A stretch of 64,000 nucleotides of DNA from Luteococcus sp038433135 (GCF_038433135.1 NZ_JBCDMV010000018.1:1-64000), one strand, 5' to 3'. Shown: positions 16,956-25,292, numbered from the stretch's first letter. Notes: generated from the letters alone by a model not told the origin. Made by a program: numbers and translations.

Positions 16956-17882
16956 TCAGTTCATCAGGTCGGCGTAGAGCACGGTGGAGAGGTAGCGCTC
17001 ACCGAAGTCGGGCAGCACCACGACGATCGTCTTGCCGGCCATTTCGGGGCGCTCGGCCACCTGCTTGGCAGCCACCAGGGCGGCACCGGCGGAGATGCCC
17101 ACCAGCAGACCCTCCTCCTTGGCGGCGCGACGGGCCATCTCGATCGCCTCTTCGCCGGAGATGTCCAGCACCTCGTCGTAGATCTCCCGGTCGAGGGTGT
17201 CCGGGACGAAGTTGGCGCCCAGGCCCTGGATCTTGTGCGGGCCGGCCTTGCCGTCGGTGAGCAGCGGGCTCTCGGCGGGCTCCACCGCAATCACCTGCAC
17301 CTCGGGCTTCTGCTCCTTCAGGTACTTGCCCGCGCCGGAGATGGTGCCGCCGGTGCCGATGCCGGCGATGAAGACGTCGACGGTGCCGTCGGTGTCCTCC
17401 CAGACCTCACGTCCGGTGGTCTTGTAGTGGATCGCCGGGTTGGCCAGGTTGGCGAACTGGCTTGCCAGGATTCCGCCACGCTCGGCCGCGATCTGGTCGG
17501 CCTTGGCGACGGCGCCCTTCATACCGTCGGCGCCGGGGGTCAGCACCAGCTCGGCACCGTAGGCGCGCAGCAGGGCGCGACGCTCCATGCTCATGGTCTC
17601 CGGCATGGTCAGCACCACCTTGTAGCCGCGGGCCGCGCCCACCATGGCCAGGGCGATGCCGGTATTGCCCGACGTGCCCTCCACGATGGTGCCGCCCGGC
17701 TTCAGCTCGCCCGAGGCCTCGGCGGCGTCGATGATCGCGACGCCGATCCGGTCCTTGACCGAATTGGCCGGGTTGTAGAACTCCAGCTTGGCCAGCACGG
17801 TCGCGTTGCCGTCCACCAGCTTGTTGAGCTTGACGAGGGGGGTGCCGCCGACGACTGCGGTCACGTCTGAGTAGGTCTTCAT
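16956..17882 (-). CDS. cysK: cysteine synthase A (O-acetylserine sulfhydrylase)
   Basis: A 308-residue PLP enzyme that makes cysteine from O-acetylserine and sulfide. The PLP lysine is Lys43 in the NPANSVKDRIG motif, and the substrate loop is EGTSGNTGIALA. The phosphate-binding loop is GIGTGGTISGAGKYL. These are the hallmarks of CysK/CysM enzymes, and length and sequence favour CysK. The ATG at 17882 follows CAGGGAAC. It is monocistronic, divergent from guaA, with a strong terminator. cysE is not in the window. Confidence in the enzyme class is very high. Confidence 0.96.
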   Translation of the reverse strand: MKTYSDVTAVVGGTPLVKLNKLVDGNATVLAKLEFYNPANSVKDRIGVAIIDAAEASGELKPGGTIVEGTSGNTGIALAMVGAARGYKVVLTMPETMSMERRALLRAYGAELVLTPGADGMKGAVAKADQIAAERGGILASQFANLANPAIHYKTTGREVWEDTDGTVDVFIAGIGTGGTISGAGKYLKEQKPEVQVIAVEPAESPLLTDGKAGPHKIQGLGANFVPDTLDREIYDEVLDISGEEAIEMARRAAKEEGLLVGISAGAALVAAKQVAERPEMAGKTIVVVLPDFGERYLSTVLYADLMN

Positions 17883-18012
17883 GTTCCCTGCAACTCAGCG
17901 ACTGACCGGTTTGTTCCGGATCTCGGCAAGAATCTCAGGATGTGGTCATACCGGGCGAGTTCATCATCGCCGACGGGCCACCGACGCGGCGCCGCTGGTC
18001 TGCCGATTCCCC

Positions 18013-18018
18013 TAGACT
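18013..18018 (+). promoter_or_regulatory. -10 box of guaA, probably leaderless
   Basis: TAGACT lies 6 bases before the guaA ATG at 18025. No Shine-Dalgarno sequence is present. Confidence 0.55.
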
Positions 18019-18024
18019 TGCCCC

Positions 18025-19578
18025 ATGCCTGCAGCCCACGATCTCGTCGTCGTCATCGACTTCGGCGCGCAGTACGCCCAACTGATCGCACGACGCGTGC
18101 GTGAGGCCCATGTGTACTCCGAAATCATGCCCCACACCGCCACCGTCGAACAGATCATGGCCAAGGAGCCCTCGGCCATCATCCTGTCCGGTGGTCCCCA
18201 GTCGGTCTACGCCGACGGCGCCCCGCAGGTGGATCCCACACTGTTCACCGCCGGTGTGCCTGCCTTCGGCATCTGCTACGGCTTCCAGGCCATGGCCAAT
18301 GCCTTGGGCGGCACGGTGGCCAAGACCGGCCTCAGCGAGTTCGGCCGCACCCAGCTGGCCGTCACCGAGCCGGGCTGCCTGCTGGACCAGCTGCCCAGCA
18401 CCATGAACATCTGGATGAGTCACGGCGACTCGGTCACCAAGGCACCCGCGGGCTTCACCGAGCTCGCCCGCACCGCCGGGGCCCCCGTCGCTGCCTTCGA
18501 GAACACCGACACCAAGCTGGCCGGCGTGCAGTGGCACCCCGAGGTGCTGCATTCCGAGCAGGGCCAGGCCGTGCTGGAACGCTTCCTGTTCCAGATCGCC
18601 GGGCTCAAGGCCGACTGGACCAGCGCCAACATCGTCGACGAGCAGGTGGAACGGATCCGCCAGCAGGTCGGCGACAAGAAGGTGCTGTGCGCCCTGTCCG
18701 GGGGCGTCGACTCGATGGTGGCCGCGGCCATCGTGCAGCAGGCGATCGGAGACCAGCTGACCTGCGTCTACGTCGACCACGGCCTGCAGCGCAAGGGTGA
18801 ATCCGACCAGGTGGAGAAGGACTTCGTCGAGATCACCGGCGCCAAGCTGGTCGTCAAGGACGTCTCCGAGCGCTTCCTGGCCAAGCTGGCCGGCGTCACC
18901 GATCCGGAGACCAAGCGCAAGACCATCGGCAACGAGTTCATCCGGGTCTTCGAGGACACCGCCCGGGAGATCGCCGACGCCGACGGCATCGACTTCCTGG
19001 TGCAGGGCACCCTGTACCCCGACGTCGTCGAGTCCGGCGGCGGCGAGGGCGCCGCCAATATCAAGAGCCACCACAATGTCGGCGGCCTGCCCGAGGACAT
19101 GCAGTTCCGGCTGATCGAGCCGTTGCGCACCCTGTTCAAGGACGAGGTGCGCGCCGCCGGCCTGCAGCTCGGCCTGCCCGAGAAGCTGGTCTACCGGCAC
19201 CCCTTCCCCGGCCCCGGCCTGGGCATCCGGATCATCGGCGAGGTCACCAAGGAACGCCTGGACATCCTGCGCGAGGCCGACTTCATCGCCCGCGAGGAGC
19301 TCACCAAGGCCGGCCTGGACCGTTCCATCTGGCAGTTCCCCGTCGTGCTGCTCGCCGACGTCCGCTCCGTCGGCGTCCAGGGCGACGGCCGGACCTACGG
19401 CCACCCGATCGTGCTGCGCCCCGTCACCAGCGAGGACGCCATGACCGCCGACTGGGGCCGCCTGCCCTACGAGGTGATCGAGAAGATGAGCACCCGGATC
19501 ACCAACGAGGTGCGCGAGGTGAACCGCGTCGTCGTCGACGTCACCAGCAAGCCGCCGGGCACCATCGAGTGGGAGTGA
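18025..19578 (+). CDS. guaA: GMP synthase (glutamine-hydrolysing)
   Basis: A 517-residue enzyme that aminates XMP to GMP using glutamine and ATP, following GuaB in the pathway. The N-terminal class I amidotransferase begins VVIDFGAQYAQLIARRVRE and has the nucleophile Cys84 in FGICYGFQA and the HPE motif in GVQWHPEVLHS. The ATP pyrophosphatase domain has the P-loop SGGVDS at 225-230 and VYVDHGLQRKGE. The C-terminal dimerisation domain ends in KPPGTIEWE, the usual GuaA terminus. The start is fixed by the leaderless promoter. Downstream are three tandem copies of a palindromic repeat. Confidence 0.98.
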   Translation: MPAAHDLVVVIDFGAQYAQLIARRVREAHVYSEIMPHTATVEQIMAKEPSAIILSGGPQSVYADGAPQVDPTLFTAGVPAFGICYGFQAMANALGGTVAKTGLSEFGRTQLAVTEPGCLLDQLPSTMNIWMSHGDSVTKAPAGFTELARTAGAPVAAFENTDTKLAGVQWHPEVLHSEQGQAVLERFLFQIAGLKADWTSANIVDEQVERIRQQVGDKKVLCALSGGVDSMVAAAIVQQAIGDQLTCVYVDHGLQRKGESDQVEKDFVEITGAKLVVKDVSERFLAKLAGVTDPETKRKTIGNEFIRVFEDTAREIADADGIDFLVQGTLYPDVVESGGGEGAANIKSHHNVGGLPEDMQFRLIEPLRTLFKDEVRAAGLQLGLPEKLVYRHPFPGPGLGIRIIGEVTKERLDILREADFIAREELTKAGLDRSIWQFPVVLLADVRSVGVQGDGRTYGHPIVLRPVTSEDAMTADWGRLPYEVIEKMSTRITNEVREVNRVVVDVTSKPPGTIEWE

Positions 19579-19580
19579 CA

Positions 19581-20104
19581 CACGGGGGCTCCGCCCCCGT
19601 GGACCCCCGGTAGGGGTTGAGAGAGTGCCTGGCTGTCCACTTCGGTGGGTGGCCGGGTTCTTTCCTTCTGGAGTCGCTTCGCTCCGTCTTGCCTGTCCGG
19701 GCTGCTCACGCTCGTTCCTCGCGCTCGCAGCGCACGGGGGCTCCGCCCCCGTGGACCCCCGGTAGGGGTTGAGAGAGTGCCTGGCTGTCCACTTCGGTGG
19801 GTGGCCGGGTTCTTTCCTTTTCTGGAGTCGCTTCGCTCCGTCTTGCCTGTTCCGGGCAAGCGCGCCGGCTCCTTCGTCGCCTGCTTGCCCGGGCTGCTCA
19901 CGCTCGTTCCTCGCGCTCGCAGCGCACGGGGGCTCCGCCCCCGTGGACCCCGGTAGGGGTTGAGAGAGTGCCTGGCTGTCCACTTCGGTGGGTGGCCGGG
20001 TTCTTTCCTTTTCTGGAGTCGCTTCGCTCCGTTACTTCTGTTCCGTCCAGGCGTGCGCTCCCTTGTCGCTGCCTGGACGGGCTGTACCGGCTCGCCGGTA
20101 CAGC
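19581..20104 (+). repeat. three tandem copies of a REP-like palindromic element after guaA
   Basis: Copies start at 19581, 19733 and 19925, and the core of each is about 105 bases. Each opens with a 9-bp hairpin (CACGGGGGC/GCCCCCGTG, TCC loop). All share the same continuation through a GACCCC run, TGGCTGTCCACTTCGG and GGAGTCGCTTCGCTCC. Copies 2 and 3 continue into a 10-bp hairpin: 19852-19861 with 19883-19892, and 20043-20052 with 20071-20080. Copy 1 lacks it. Copy 3 is followed by a perfect 11-bp hairpin (20081-20091 with 20094-20104). This 663-base stretch between guaA and the PspC gene has no supportable gene. Confidence 0.9.
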
Positions 20105-20149
20105 ACCCCTCGGCGAGCTCGGGGATCGTGGTTGCGTGGGGTGACCACG

Positions 20150-20172
20150 GTGGCCGAGCTTGTCGAGGCCCC
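20150..20172 (+). repeat. dispersed motif GAGCTTGTCGAGG with flanking stem
   Basis: GGCC-GAGCTTGTCGA-GGCC. This is the same 11-base core as at 8687, with stem bases changed but still able to pair. Confidence 0.45.
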
Positions 20173-20192
20173 GCCCGTGGCTGGGGACGCAA

Positions 20193-20223
20193 CAGTGCCC
20201 GCCCCCGGATGGGGCGGGCACTG
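20193..20223 (-). terminator. terminator of the small PspC gene
   Basis: A perfect 13-bp stem (20193-20205 with 20211-20223) has a five-base loop and begins about 20 bases after the stop at 20242. Confidence 0.8.
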
Positions 20224-20241
20224 CGGGGAAAGGGTTGGGGA

Positions 20242-20571
20242 TCAGTTGCGCGGGTCGCCCTCGTAGGGGTTGAAGACCTCCTGCGGGCGCTCGGCGCTCG
20301 GGGTCTGGTTGCGCTTGGCGTCGTTGCTGGCCTTCCAGTCCTTGGCCTGTCCGATCAGGGTGTCGACGCCGGCCTGGTCGGATCCCTCCTCGGGCATCAC
20401 CAGCCACAGCAGCGGGTAGACCCAAAGGCTGACGCCGCCGATCAGCATGGCGCCGGCGACGACGACGCGGACCAAGGTGACATCGACCTTGAGGTAACGG
20501 GCAATACCGGAGCACACGCCGGCGATCACGCGGTCGTCGGTGGGCCGGACGAGGTTCGGGATGAGGGCCAT
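20242..20571 (-). CDS. PspC-domain membrane protein
   Basis: A 109-residue protein whose residues about 5-60 are a PspC domain: VRPTDDRVIAGVCSGIARYLKVD, then a hydrophobic hairpin ending VYPLLWLVMPEEG. A short charged tail (VDTLIGQAKDWKASNDAKRN) follows. PspC domains sit in the membrane and report or buffer envelope stress. The ATG at 20571 has AAGGAG upstream; the longer ORF to 20805 is rejected because it would run through the divergent promoter region. It is divergent from the PspC-kinase fusion gene, with which it probably functions. Confidence 0.85.
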   Translation of the reverse strand: MALIPNLVRPTDDRVIAGVCSGIARYLKVDVTLVRVVVAGAMLIGGVSLWVYPLLWLVMPEEGSDQAGVDTLIGQAKDWKASNDAKRNQTPSAERPQEVFNPYEGDPRN

Positions 20572-20790
20572 GGTGTTCTCCTTGGGTGTGGCCGGCGCCG
20601 GGTGAGGCGCCGGCCGGGGTTGAGCAGGGATTTCTGGTTTGCCTGGAAGCTTTCGGCTTCTGGTACCCATCCTGCGCCGATGGGGGAGCACAAACCATCC
20701 GGCACAACCCTGAACGGCACCCGACACTTGTCGCACAGGGCCCTTGCGGGGTGGCGGCGGACGCCCGCGCGTGTGAGTCTTGGAGTCATC

Positions 20791-22266
20791 ATGAGCGACG
20801 AGCATCCCTTGGCGGACCGGCCATCAGCGCCGGACGCGGATGCGTCGCGCCCGGGGTCCGAGCCGACGCGGCAACTGCCCCGGCAGTCGGAGCCCGGCGC
20901 CGACCAGCGGTCGGCCGATCACGCGCACACGGCCGACGAGAACTCCACGGCAGAGCCGGTTGATGCCCTCCGGCGCTCCCCGTCGTCGCGGCTGCCCGAG
21001 GCTCAGAACGACGACGACCGGCTGCCCGCCCCGCCCCGGGCCCATCGGGTTTCGGAGGGCGCCTGGTTGGGCGGGGTCTGCACCGGCATCGCGGATCATC
21101 TGGGCTGGCCACTTCTGGTGGTGCGCGGCGGTTTCGTGGTGCTGGGCTCCATGCAGATGCTCGGCGTCTTCCTCTACGGCCTGCTGTGGATGCTGATGCC
21201 CTCGCAGGGCGAGGAGGATGCCGCGGAGGCCCCAGGCTTGGAGGCCGCCAAGCGGAAGGACATGCGTCGCCCCGGCAGCGCCGTCGCCCGAGCCAAGCGC
21301 GACGGCGCCGCGGCCGGGTCCCTGGCCTTGATGGGCGGCGGTGTGGTGCTGCTGGCGCAGCGCTTCGGGGTGGGGCCGTCGTCGGCGATCTTCTGGCCGT
21401 TGGCCTTCGCCGCGGCCGGTGTGGCGATCGTCTGGCGGCAGGCCGACGCCCCGCGACCCACCGCCGACGAATTGAAGACCGGCACCTGGCTTGATCGGCT
21501 GCTGCTGGGCCGTGGCTGGGCCGAGGTGGTGCGGATGGCCGTCGGGCTGGGCCTGGTGGGTGTTTCGGTCTCCATGGTGGCCGCCAGCCAGATCGGCGTC
21601 GCCCAGCTGCCGATCGTGCTGGGCTTCGCCGCGCTGATGCTGCTGGGCGTCACGATTGCCGCGGCCCCGTGGATCGCCAAGTGGCGTCGGGCCTCACAGG
21701 CCGCCCACGAACGTGCCCTGCTGGAGCAGGCCCGGGCGGACATGGCAGCCCATCTGCACGACTCGGTGTTGCAGACCCTGGCGCTGATCCAGCGCCAGTC
21801 GGAGGATCCCAAGGCTGTCGCGTCGCTGGCCCGGCGACAGGAACGTGAACTGCGCACTTGGCTCTACGGCGAGCTGCCCGCAGAGACCACGCTGAAGGCG
21901 GCGTTGACCAGGGCCTGCACGGAGATCGAGGACGAACGCGGGGTGGAGATCGAGCTGGTCTGCGTCGGCGACGTGGAGACCGACAGCCAGACCGACGCCG
22001 TGGTGCGTGCCGCCCGCGAGGCCATGATGAACGCCGCCAAACACTCCGGCGCGCCCCGGATCGATGTCTACTGCGAGGTGGAACCCGGGCTGGTGGAGGT
22101 CTTCGTCCGCGACCGCGGGGCCGGCTTCGACATCGAGACCATCGGGAATGACAGGATGGGTGTGAAGCGGTCGATCATCGAACGGATGGAACGCCACGGC
22201 GGCACCGCCAGGATTCGTTCCGCACCAGGTGAGGGCACCGAGGTGCGGTTGGTGATGGAGATCTGA
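20791..22266 (+). CDS. PspC-fused sensor histidine kinase (HisKA_3 family)
   Basis: A 491-residue membrane kinase. Residues 1-85 are a disordered, acidic, Pro-rich tail with PTRQLP. Residues about 85-140 form a PspC domain (SEGAWLGGVCTGIADHLGWP). Further hydrophobic spans lie near 175-215 and 245-295. The dimerisation/phosphoacceptor segment has His323 in AHLHDSVLQTLALIQ, typical of NarL-partner kinases. The ATPase domain has EAMMNAAKHSG and DRGAGFD. The response regulator gene follows 10 bases later, so the pair is a two-component system, probably sensing envelope stress in LiaSR/MacSR style (inference). Start ATG 20791 follows TGGAG. Confidence 0.92.
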   Translation: MSDEHPLADRPSAPDADASRPGSEPTRQLPRQSEPGADQRSADHAHTADENSTAEPVDALRRSPSSRLPEAQNDDDRLPAPPRAHRVSEGAWLGGVCTGIADHLGWPLLVVRGGFVVLGSMQMLGVFLYGLLWMLMPSQGEEDAAEAPGLEAAKRKDMRRPGSAVARAKRDGAAAGSLALMGGGVVLLAQRFGVGPSSAIFWPLAFAAAGVAIVWRQADAPRPTADELKTGTWLDRLLLGRGWAEVVRMAVGLGLVGVSVSMVAASQIGVAQLPIVLGFAALMLLGVTIAAAPWIAKWRRASQAAHERALLEQARADMAAHLHDSVLQTLALIQRQSEDPKAVASLARRQERELRTWLYGELPAETTLKAALTRACTEIEDERGVEIELVCVGDVETDSQTDAVVRAAREAMMNAAKHSGAPRIDVYCEVEPGLVEVFVRDRGAGFDIETIGNDRMGVKRSIIERMERHGGTARIRSAPGEGTEVRLVMEI

Positions 22267-22276
22267 AGGGACAGTC

Positions 22277-22987
22277 ATGGAGCAACAGGAGCAGAGCATG
22301 CTTGGCCAGCCGGAGGGCAGCCCGCAGCCGCCCGCGCCGAGCGGGCCGTGGCGGGTCGTGCTCGTCGACGACCACGCCATGTTCCGCGCGGGGGTGAAGC
22401 ACGAGCTGGGCACCTCCACCCGGATCACCATCGTCGGTGAGGGCGAGGACGTGCCCACCGCCGTGCGCAGCGTGCTGCAGCACCAGCCCGACGTCGTGTT
22501 GCTCGACGTGCACCTGCCCGGTGGTGGTGGCGCCGAGGTGGTCAAGCAGGTGCACGCGACGATGCCGCAGATCAAGTTCCTGGCGCTCAGCGTCTCCGAT
22601 GCCGCCGAGGACGTGATCGGCGTGATCCGGGCCGGCGCCCGCGGCTATGTCACCAAGTCCATCTCCAGCGACGACCTGCTGGAGGCCATTGACCGAGTGG
22701 CCGGCGGCGACGCCGTCTTCTCACCCCGGTTGGCGGGCTTCGTGCTGGACGCCTTCAGCGGCAGCATCGACGTGGCCAGCGTCGACGAGGACCTGGACCG
22801 GCTCAGCCCGCGCGAGCGCGAGGTGCTGAAGTTGATCGCCCGCGGCTACGCCTACAAGGAGGTGGCCCGTGAGCTGTTCATCAGTGTCAAGACCGTCGAG
22901 ACGCACGTCTCCAGCGTGTTGCGCAAGCTGCAGCTCTCCAATCGGCATCAGCTGACCAAGTGGGCCACCGACCGCAAGCTGGTCTGA
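22277..22987 (+). CDS. LuxR/NarL-family response regulator
   Basis: A 236-residue regulator paired with the upstream kinase. The receiver domain (about 25-145) has the acidic pair in VLVDDHAMF, the phosphoacceptor Asp77 in DVVLLDVHLPGG and the Lys in YVTKSISS. The C-terminal LuxR helix-turn-helix is RLSPREREVLKLIARGYAYKEVARELF... ending TVETHVSSVLRKL. ATG 22277 has AAGGGACAGTC upstream. Targets cannot be deduced, but the flanking PspC genes are natural candidates. It converges with the small membrane protein gene, whose stop is directly adjacent. Confidence 0.95.
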   Translation: MEQQEQSMLGQPEGSPQPPAPSGPWRVVLVDDHAMFRAGVKHELGTSTRITIVGEGEDVPTAVRSVLQHQPDVVLLDVHLPGGGGAEVVKQVHATMPQIKFLALSVSDAAEDVIGVIRAGARGYVTKSISSDDLLEAIDRVAGGDAVFSPRLAGFVLDAFSGSIDVASVDEDLDRLSPREREVLKLIARGYAYKEVARELFISVKTVETHVSSVLRKLQLSNRHQLTKWATDRKLV

Positions 22988-23179
22988 TCAGCCCCGACGG
23001 CGGGCCAGACCGCCGAGCACCAGACGCAGGAGCCCCAACCCGATCAGCACGAAGGGTGCCGCCTGGGCCAGCTGGTCACGGTCGATGACATGACCCGTCG
23101 CCTGCCACAGCCCCAGGGCAGCCAGTGCCGTGAAGACCAACCCCCACCACAGGCCAGCGGCGTCGAAGCGGCTATGCAT
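22988..23179 (-). CDS. small two-span membrane protein
   Basis: A 63-residue protein with two hydrophobic helices (LWWGLVFTALAALGLWQATG and AAPFVLIGLGLLRLVLGGLA) and a basic C-terminus (ARRRG). Its ATG overlaps the end of the upstream PspC/heptad protein gene by 8 bases, so it is translationally coupled to it. Size and position recall the small LiaI-like proteins of envelope-stress operons, but there is no sequence signature to prove this. No other function can be assigned. Confidence 0.7.
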   Translation of the reverse strand: MHSRFDAAGLWWGLVFTALAALGLWQATGHVIDRDQLAQAAPFVLIGLGLLRLVLGGLARRRG

Positions 23180-24758
23180 GGCGCACCGTCCCGGAGGCGG
23201 CCTGCAGCTGCAGATCGATCACCAGACGGGGCTGGTCGGTGGCTTGTTCCGGCCACGAGCCGATGCGCTGCCCGTCGGCGGTGAAGACCGAACCGTCCTT
23301 GGCCACCTCCAGGTCAGCCGCGGTGAGCCGATAGTCGATCCGCACGGCAGCGTCCTCGGGGAGCACCAGCTCGACGTCGGCGGCGGTGGCCCGGATGCTG
23401 ATCCGGGCCGGTGTGCTGCCCACGCCGCTCAGGTCAAGCCGGGACAGGTCGAAGCGCCCCTCGGTGGCCGCGAGCTCGATCCGCTCCTGCGGCAGCTCGG
23501 CGGTGGAGGTCCAGACCACGTCGCGCGGCTGCACGGCACTGCCCTCGATCGGCGGGGCCAGGGCGGAGGCCACCACGAGCACACCCGCCAGGACCGCCAT
23601 CCGGGGGCGGGGGAGGCGTAGTAACGCGCAGCCCAGCAGGGCGAGGGCCAGAACGCCCAGCCCGACGCCATGCTGCAGCAGACGGACGTCGGTGATCGGC
23701 CAGGGAGAGGATGGGGAGAGCTGGGGGGCCGTCAGGGCGGCGGCAAGGCTCAGGCCCAGCACCAGCAGGCCCAACAGCCAAGACTTGCGCACGCGGCGAC
23801 GCACCGGCACCGGCGGAGTCCAGACCGGGGGGACAGCCGCACTGTGGGTCGCGTGGGCCGTGGTGGGTGGGGGGCCGACGGGCCATGCCGCGGGCCGGGC
23901 AGCTGCAGGGTGGGGGACAGCTGGCGGGGGGAACTGTGCAGGCGGAAACTGTGGCGGTGGGAACTGTGGCGCTGCGAGCTGCGATGGGGGATTGTTGGGA
24001 GGCGGCAGCTGGCGGGTGGCCTCCACGTCCAGCACCCGAGTCGGCTCGGTGAGCTCGAGCGTTGGCTCATCGAGTTTAATCGTGGGTTCCGTCAACGCGA
24101 CGGTAGGCTCCTCCAGCGCGATGGTGGGCTCGTCCAGCGGAACCGTGGGGGTGTCTAGCGCGATGGTGGCTTCATCCTGCACGGCGGTGGGCAGCCGGAC
24201 GGTGGCATGGTCCGTGGAGACACCGGGCCTGTGCAGCGCCACCGTGGGCTCGTCAGGCAGCGGGTGACCCACCTGTTGCAGCCGGTCGGCCCAGGCCTGG
24301 GTGGCCAGGTCGAAACCTGAATTGGGGGTGATGACGGGCGCCTCGGCCGGCCGGGGAGGGAGCGGGACGTCGTCGGGGCGTTGCCGTCGGGCCAGCAGCA
24401 CCATGGCGATCAGGACGATGCCCGGCCCCACACCCCAGCCCGCCACGGGCCCGAGCAGCAGGCTGCAGACCAGGCTTCCCACCAATCCCACGGTGAGCAG
24501 CCGCTGCGGGCTCCAGTCGTCGGTCTGCCCGAACCACTCCTGCGCCAGGCTGCGGGTGCGGCCGGCTTGCGGCAGCACCAGCCAGGCCCAGGCGTAGAGC
24601 GCCACGCCGAAGCCCGAGCTGAGCGCCAGCACCACTGTCGCGATCCGCACCAGCAAGGGATCGACGCGCAACTGCTTGGCGACGGCGAAGCACACGCCGG
24701 CCAGCATCGCGTCGTCTCGGCTGCGGCGCAGCGCGGGGAAGGAGTCCATGACTGCCAT
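23172..24758 (-). CDS. PspC-domain protein with heptad EPT repeats and LiaF-like C-terminus
   Basis: A 528-residue membrane protein. Residues 8-65 are a PspC domain (LRRSRDDAMLAGVCFAVAKQLRVD), followed by spans near 88-122. Residues 195-243 are seven contiguous heptads of the form [DET]-x-[PA]-T-x-x-L (for example DEPTIAL, EEPTVAL), with two more at 169-175 and 245-251. A Pro/Gln-rich stretch (QFPPPQFPPAQFPPP) follows, then more spans at about 325-410. The C-terminal region (about 425-528) resembles the beta-rich LiaF/toastrack fold, with SIRATAADVELVLPEDAAVRIDY. It probably acts with the neighbouring kinase and regulator. The start is ATG 24758, with M4 as an alternative. Confidence 0.82.
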   Translation of the reverse strand: MAVMDSFPALRRSRDDAMLAGVCFAVAKQLRVDPLLVRIATVVLALSSGFGVALYAWAWLVLPQAGRTRSLAQEWFGQTDDWSPQRLLTVGLVGSLVCSLLLGPVAGWGVGPGIVLIAMVLLARRQRPDDVPLPPRPAEAPVITPNSGFDLATQAWADRLQQVGHPLPDEPTVALHRPGVSTDHATVRLPTAVQDEATIALDTPTVPLDEPTIALEEPTVALTEPTIKLDEPTLELTEPTRVLDVEATRQLPPPNNPPSQLAAPQFPPPQFPPAQFPPPAVPHPAAARPAAWPVGPPPTTAHATHSAAVPPVWTPPVPVRRRVRKSWLLGLLVLGLSLAAALTAPQLSPSSPWPITDVRLLQHGVGLGVLALALLGCALLRLPRPRMAVLAGVLVVASALAPPIEGSAVQPRDVVWTSTAELPQERIELAATEGRFDLSRLDLSGVGSTPARISIRATAADVELVLPEDAAVRIDYRLTAADLEVAKDGSVFTADGQRIGSWPEQATDQPRLVIDLQLQAASGTVRHA

Positions 24759-24889
24759 GGTGCTGCGTGACCTCCCGCCACACCATAGGGAATCACCCTG
24801 AGATCGTGGGGAAAACTCTGCCGACGGGGAGCCACGACCCCCGCGGTGCGCAATTCGGGGTGCTCGGGAGGGGCCCCGAACATGCAGCC

Positions 24890-24915
24890 AGGGCCCCGGC
24901 CGAAGCCGGGGCCCT
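24890..24915 (-). terminator. terminator of the YeaQ-like gene
   Basis: An 11-bp GC stem (arms 24890-24900 and 24905-24915, loop CGAA) lies 35 bases after the stop at 24951. Confidence 0.75.
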
Positions 24916-24950
24916 TGCTGGGTCTTGGTTGGGGAAGGAAAGGTCTGAGG

Positions 24951-25214
24951 TCAGACGCGGCTGGACTTGCTCTGGATGAAGCCCCAGATACCCAGCACGA
25001 TCAGCGAACCGACGACCGCCATCAGGATGCCGTACAGATTGATCGCAGAGACTGACTTGTTGAAGAGCGTGGAGCCCAGGAAGCTGCCGACGAAAGCACC
25101 GATCACGCCGAGCAGCATGGTGACGATGATGCCACCGCCCTGCTTACCGGGCATGACGAGCTTGGCGAGGGCGCCGGCCACCAGGCCGAGGATGAGTGTT
25201 GCAATGATTCCCAT
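24951..25214 (-). CDS. GlsB/YeaQ/YmgE family stress-response membrane protein
   Basis: An 87-residue protein with the three-span pattern of the transglycosylase-associated (YeaQ) family. It begins MGIIATLILGLVAGALAK, followed by the conserved PGKQGGGIIVTMLLGVIGA and the Gly-rich second helix GAFVGSFLG. Members are abundant in stress-induced operons, but their biochemical role is unknown. No good ribosome binding site precedes ATG 25214. It stands between the PspC cluster and a phospholipase D-like gene, with its own terminator. Confidence 0.9.
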   Translation of the reverse strand: MGIIATLILGLVAGALAKLVMPGKQGGGIIVTMLLGVIGAFVGSFLGSTLFNKSVSAINLYGILMAVVGSLIVLGIWGFIQSKSSRV

Positions 25215-25278
25215 GACAATGACGATAGGTCAGGGGACTTGAAAAGTCGCGTCATTCCACTCGGGGCGAAAATTGCTC

Positions 25279-25292
25279 ACCCCACGGGGTGG
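25279..25292 (-). terminator. weak hairpin after the phospholipase D-like gene
   Basis: CACCCC/GGGGTG (6 bp, 2-base loop) is followed on the minus strand by a short T-rich stretch (CAATTTTCG), 20 bases past the stop. Confidence 0.35.

Noticed and set aside
19960..20790. Long N-terminal extension of the PspC-kinase into the repeat region
   Set aside because: The extension would translate the palindromic repeats and the divergent promoter region. ATG 20791 gives a normal kinase.
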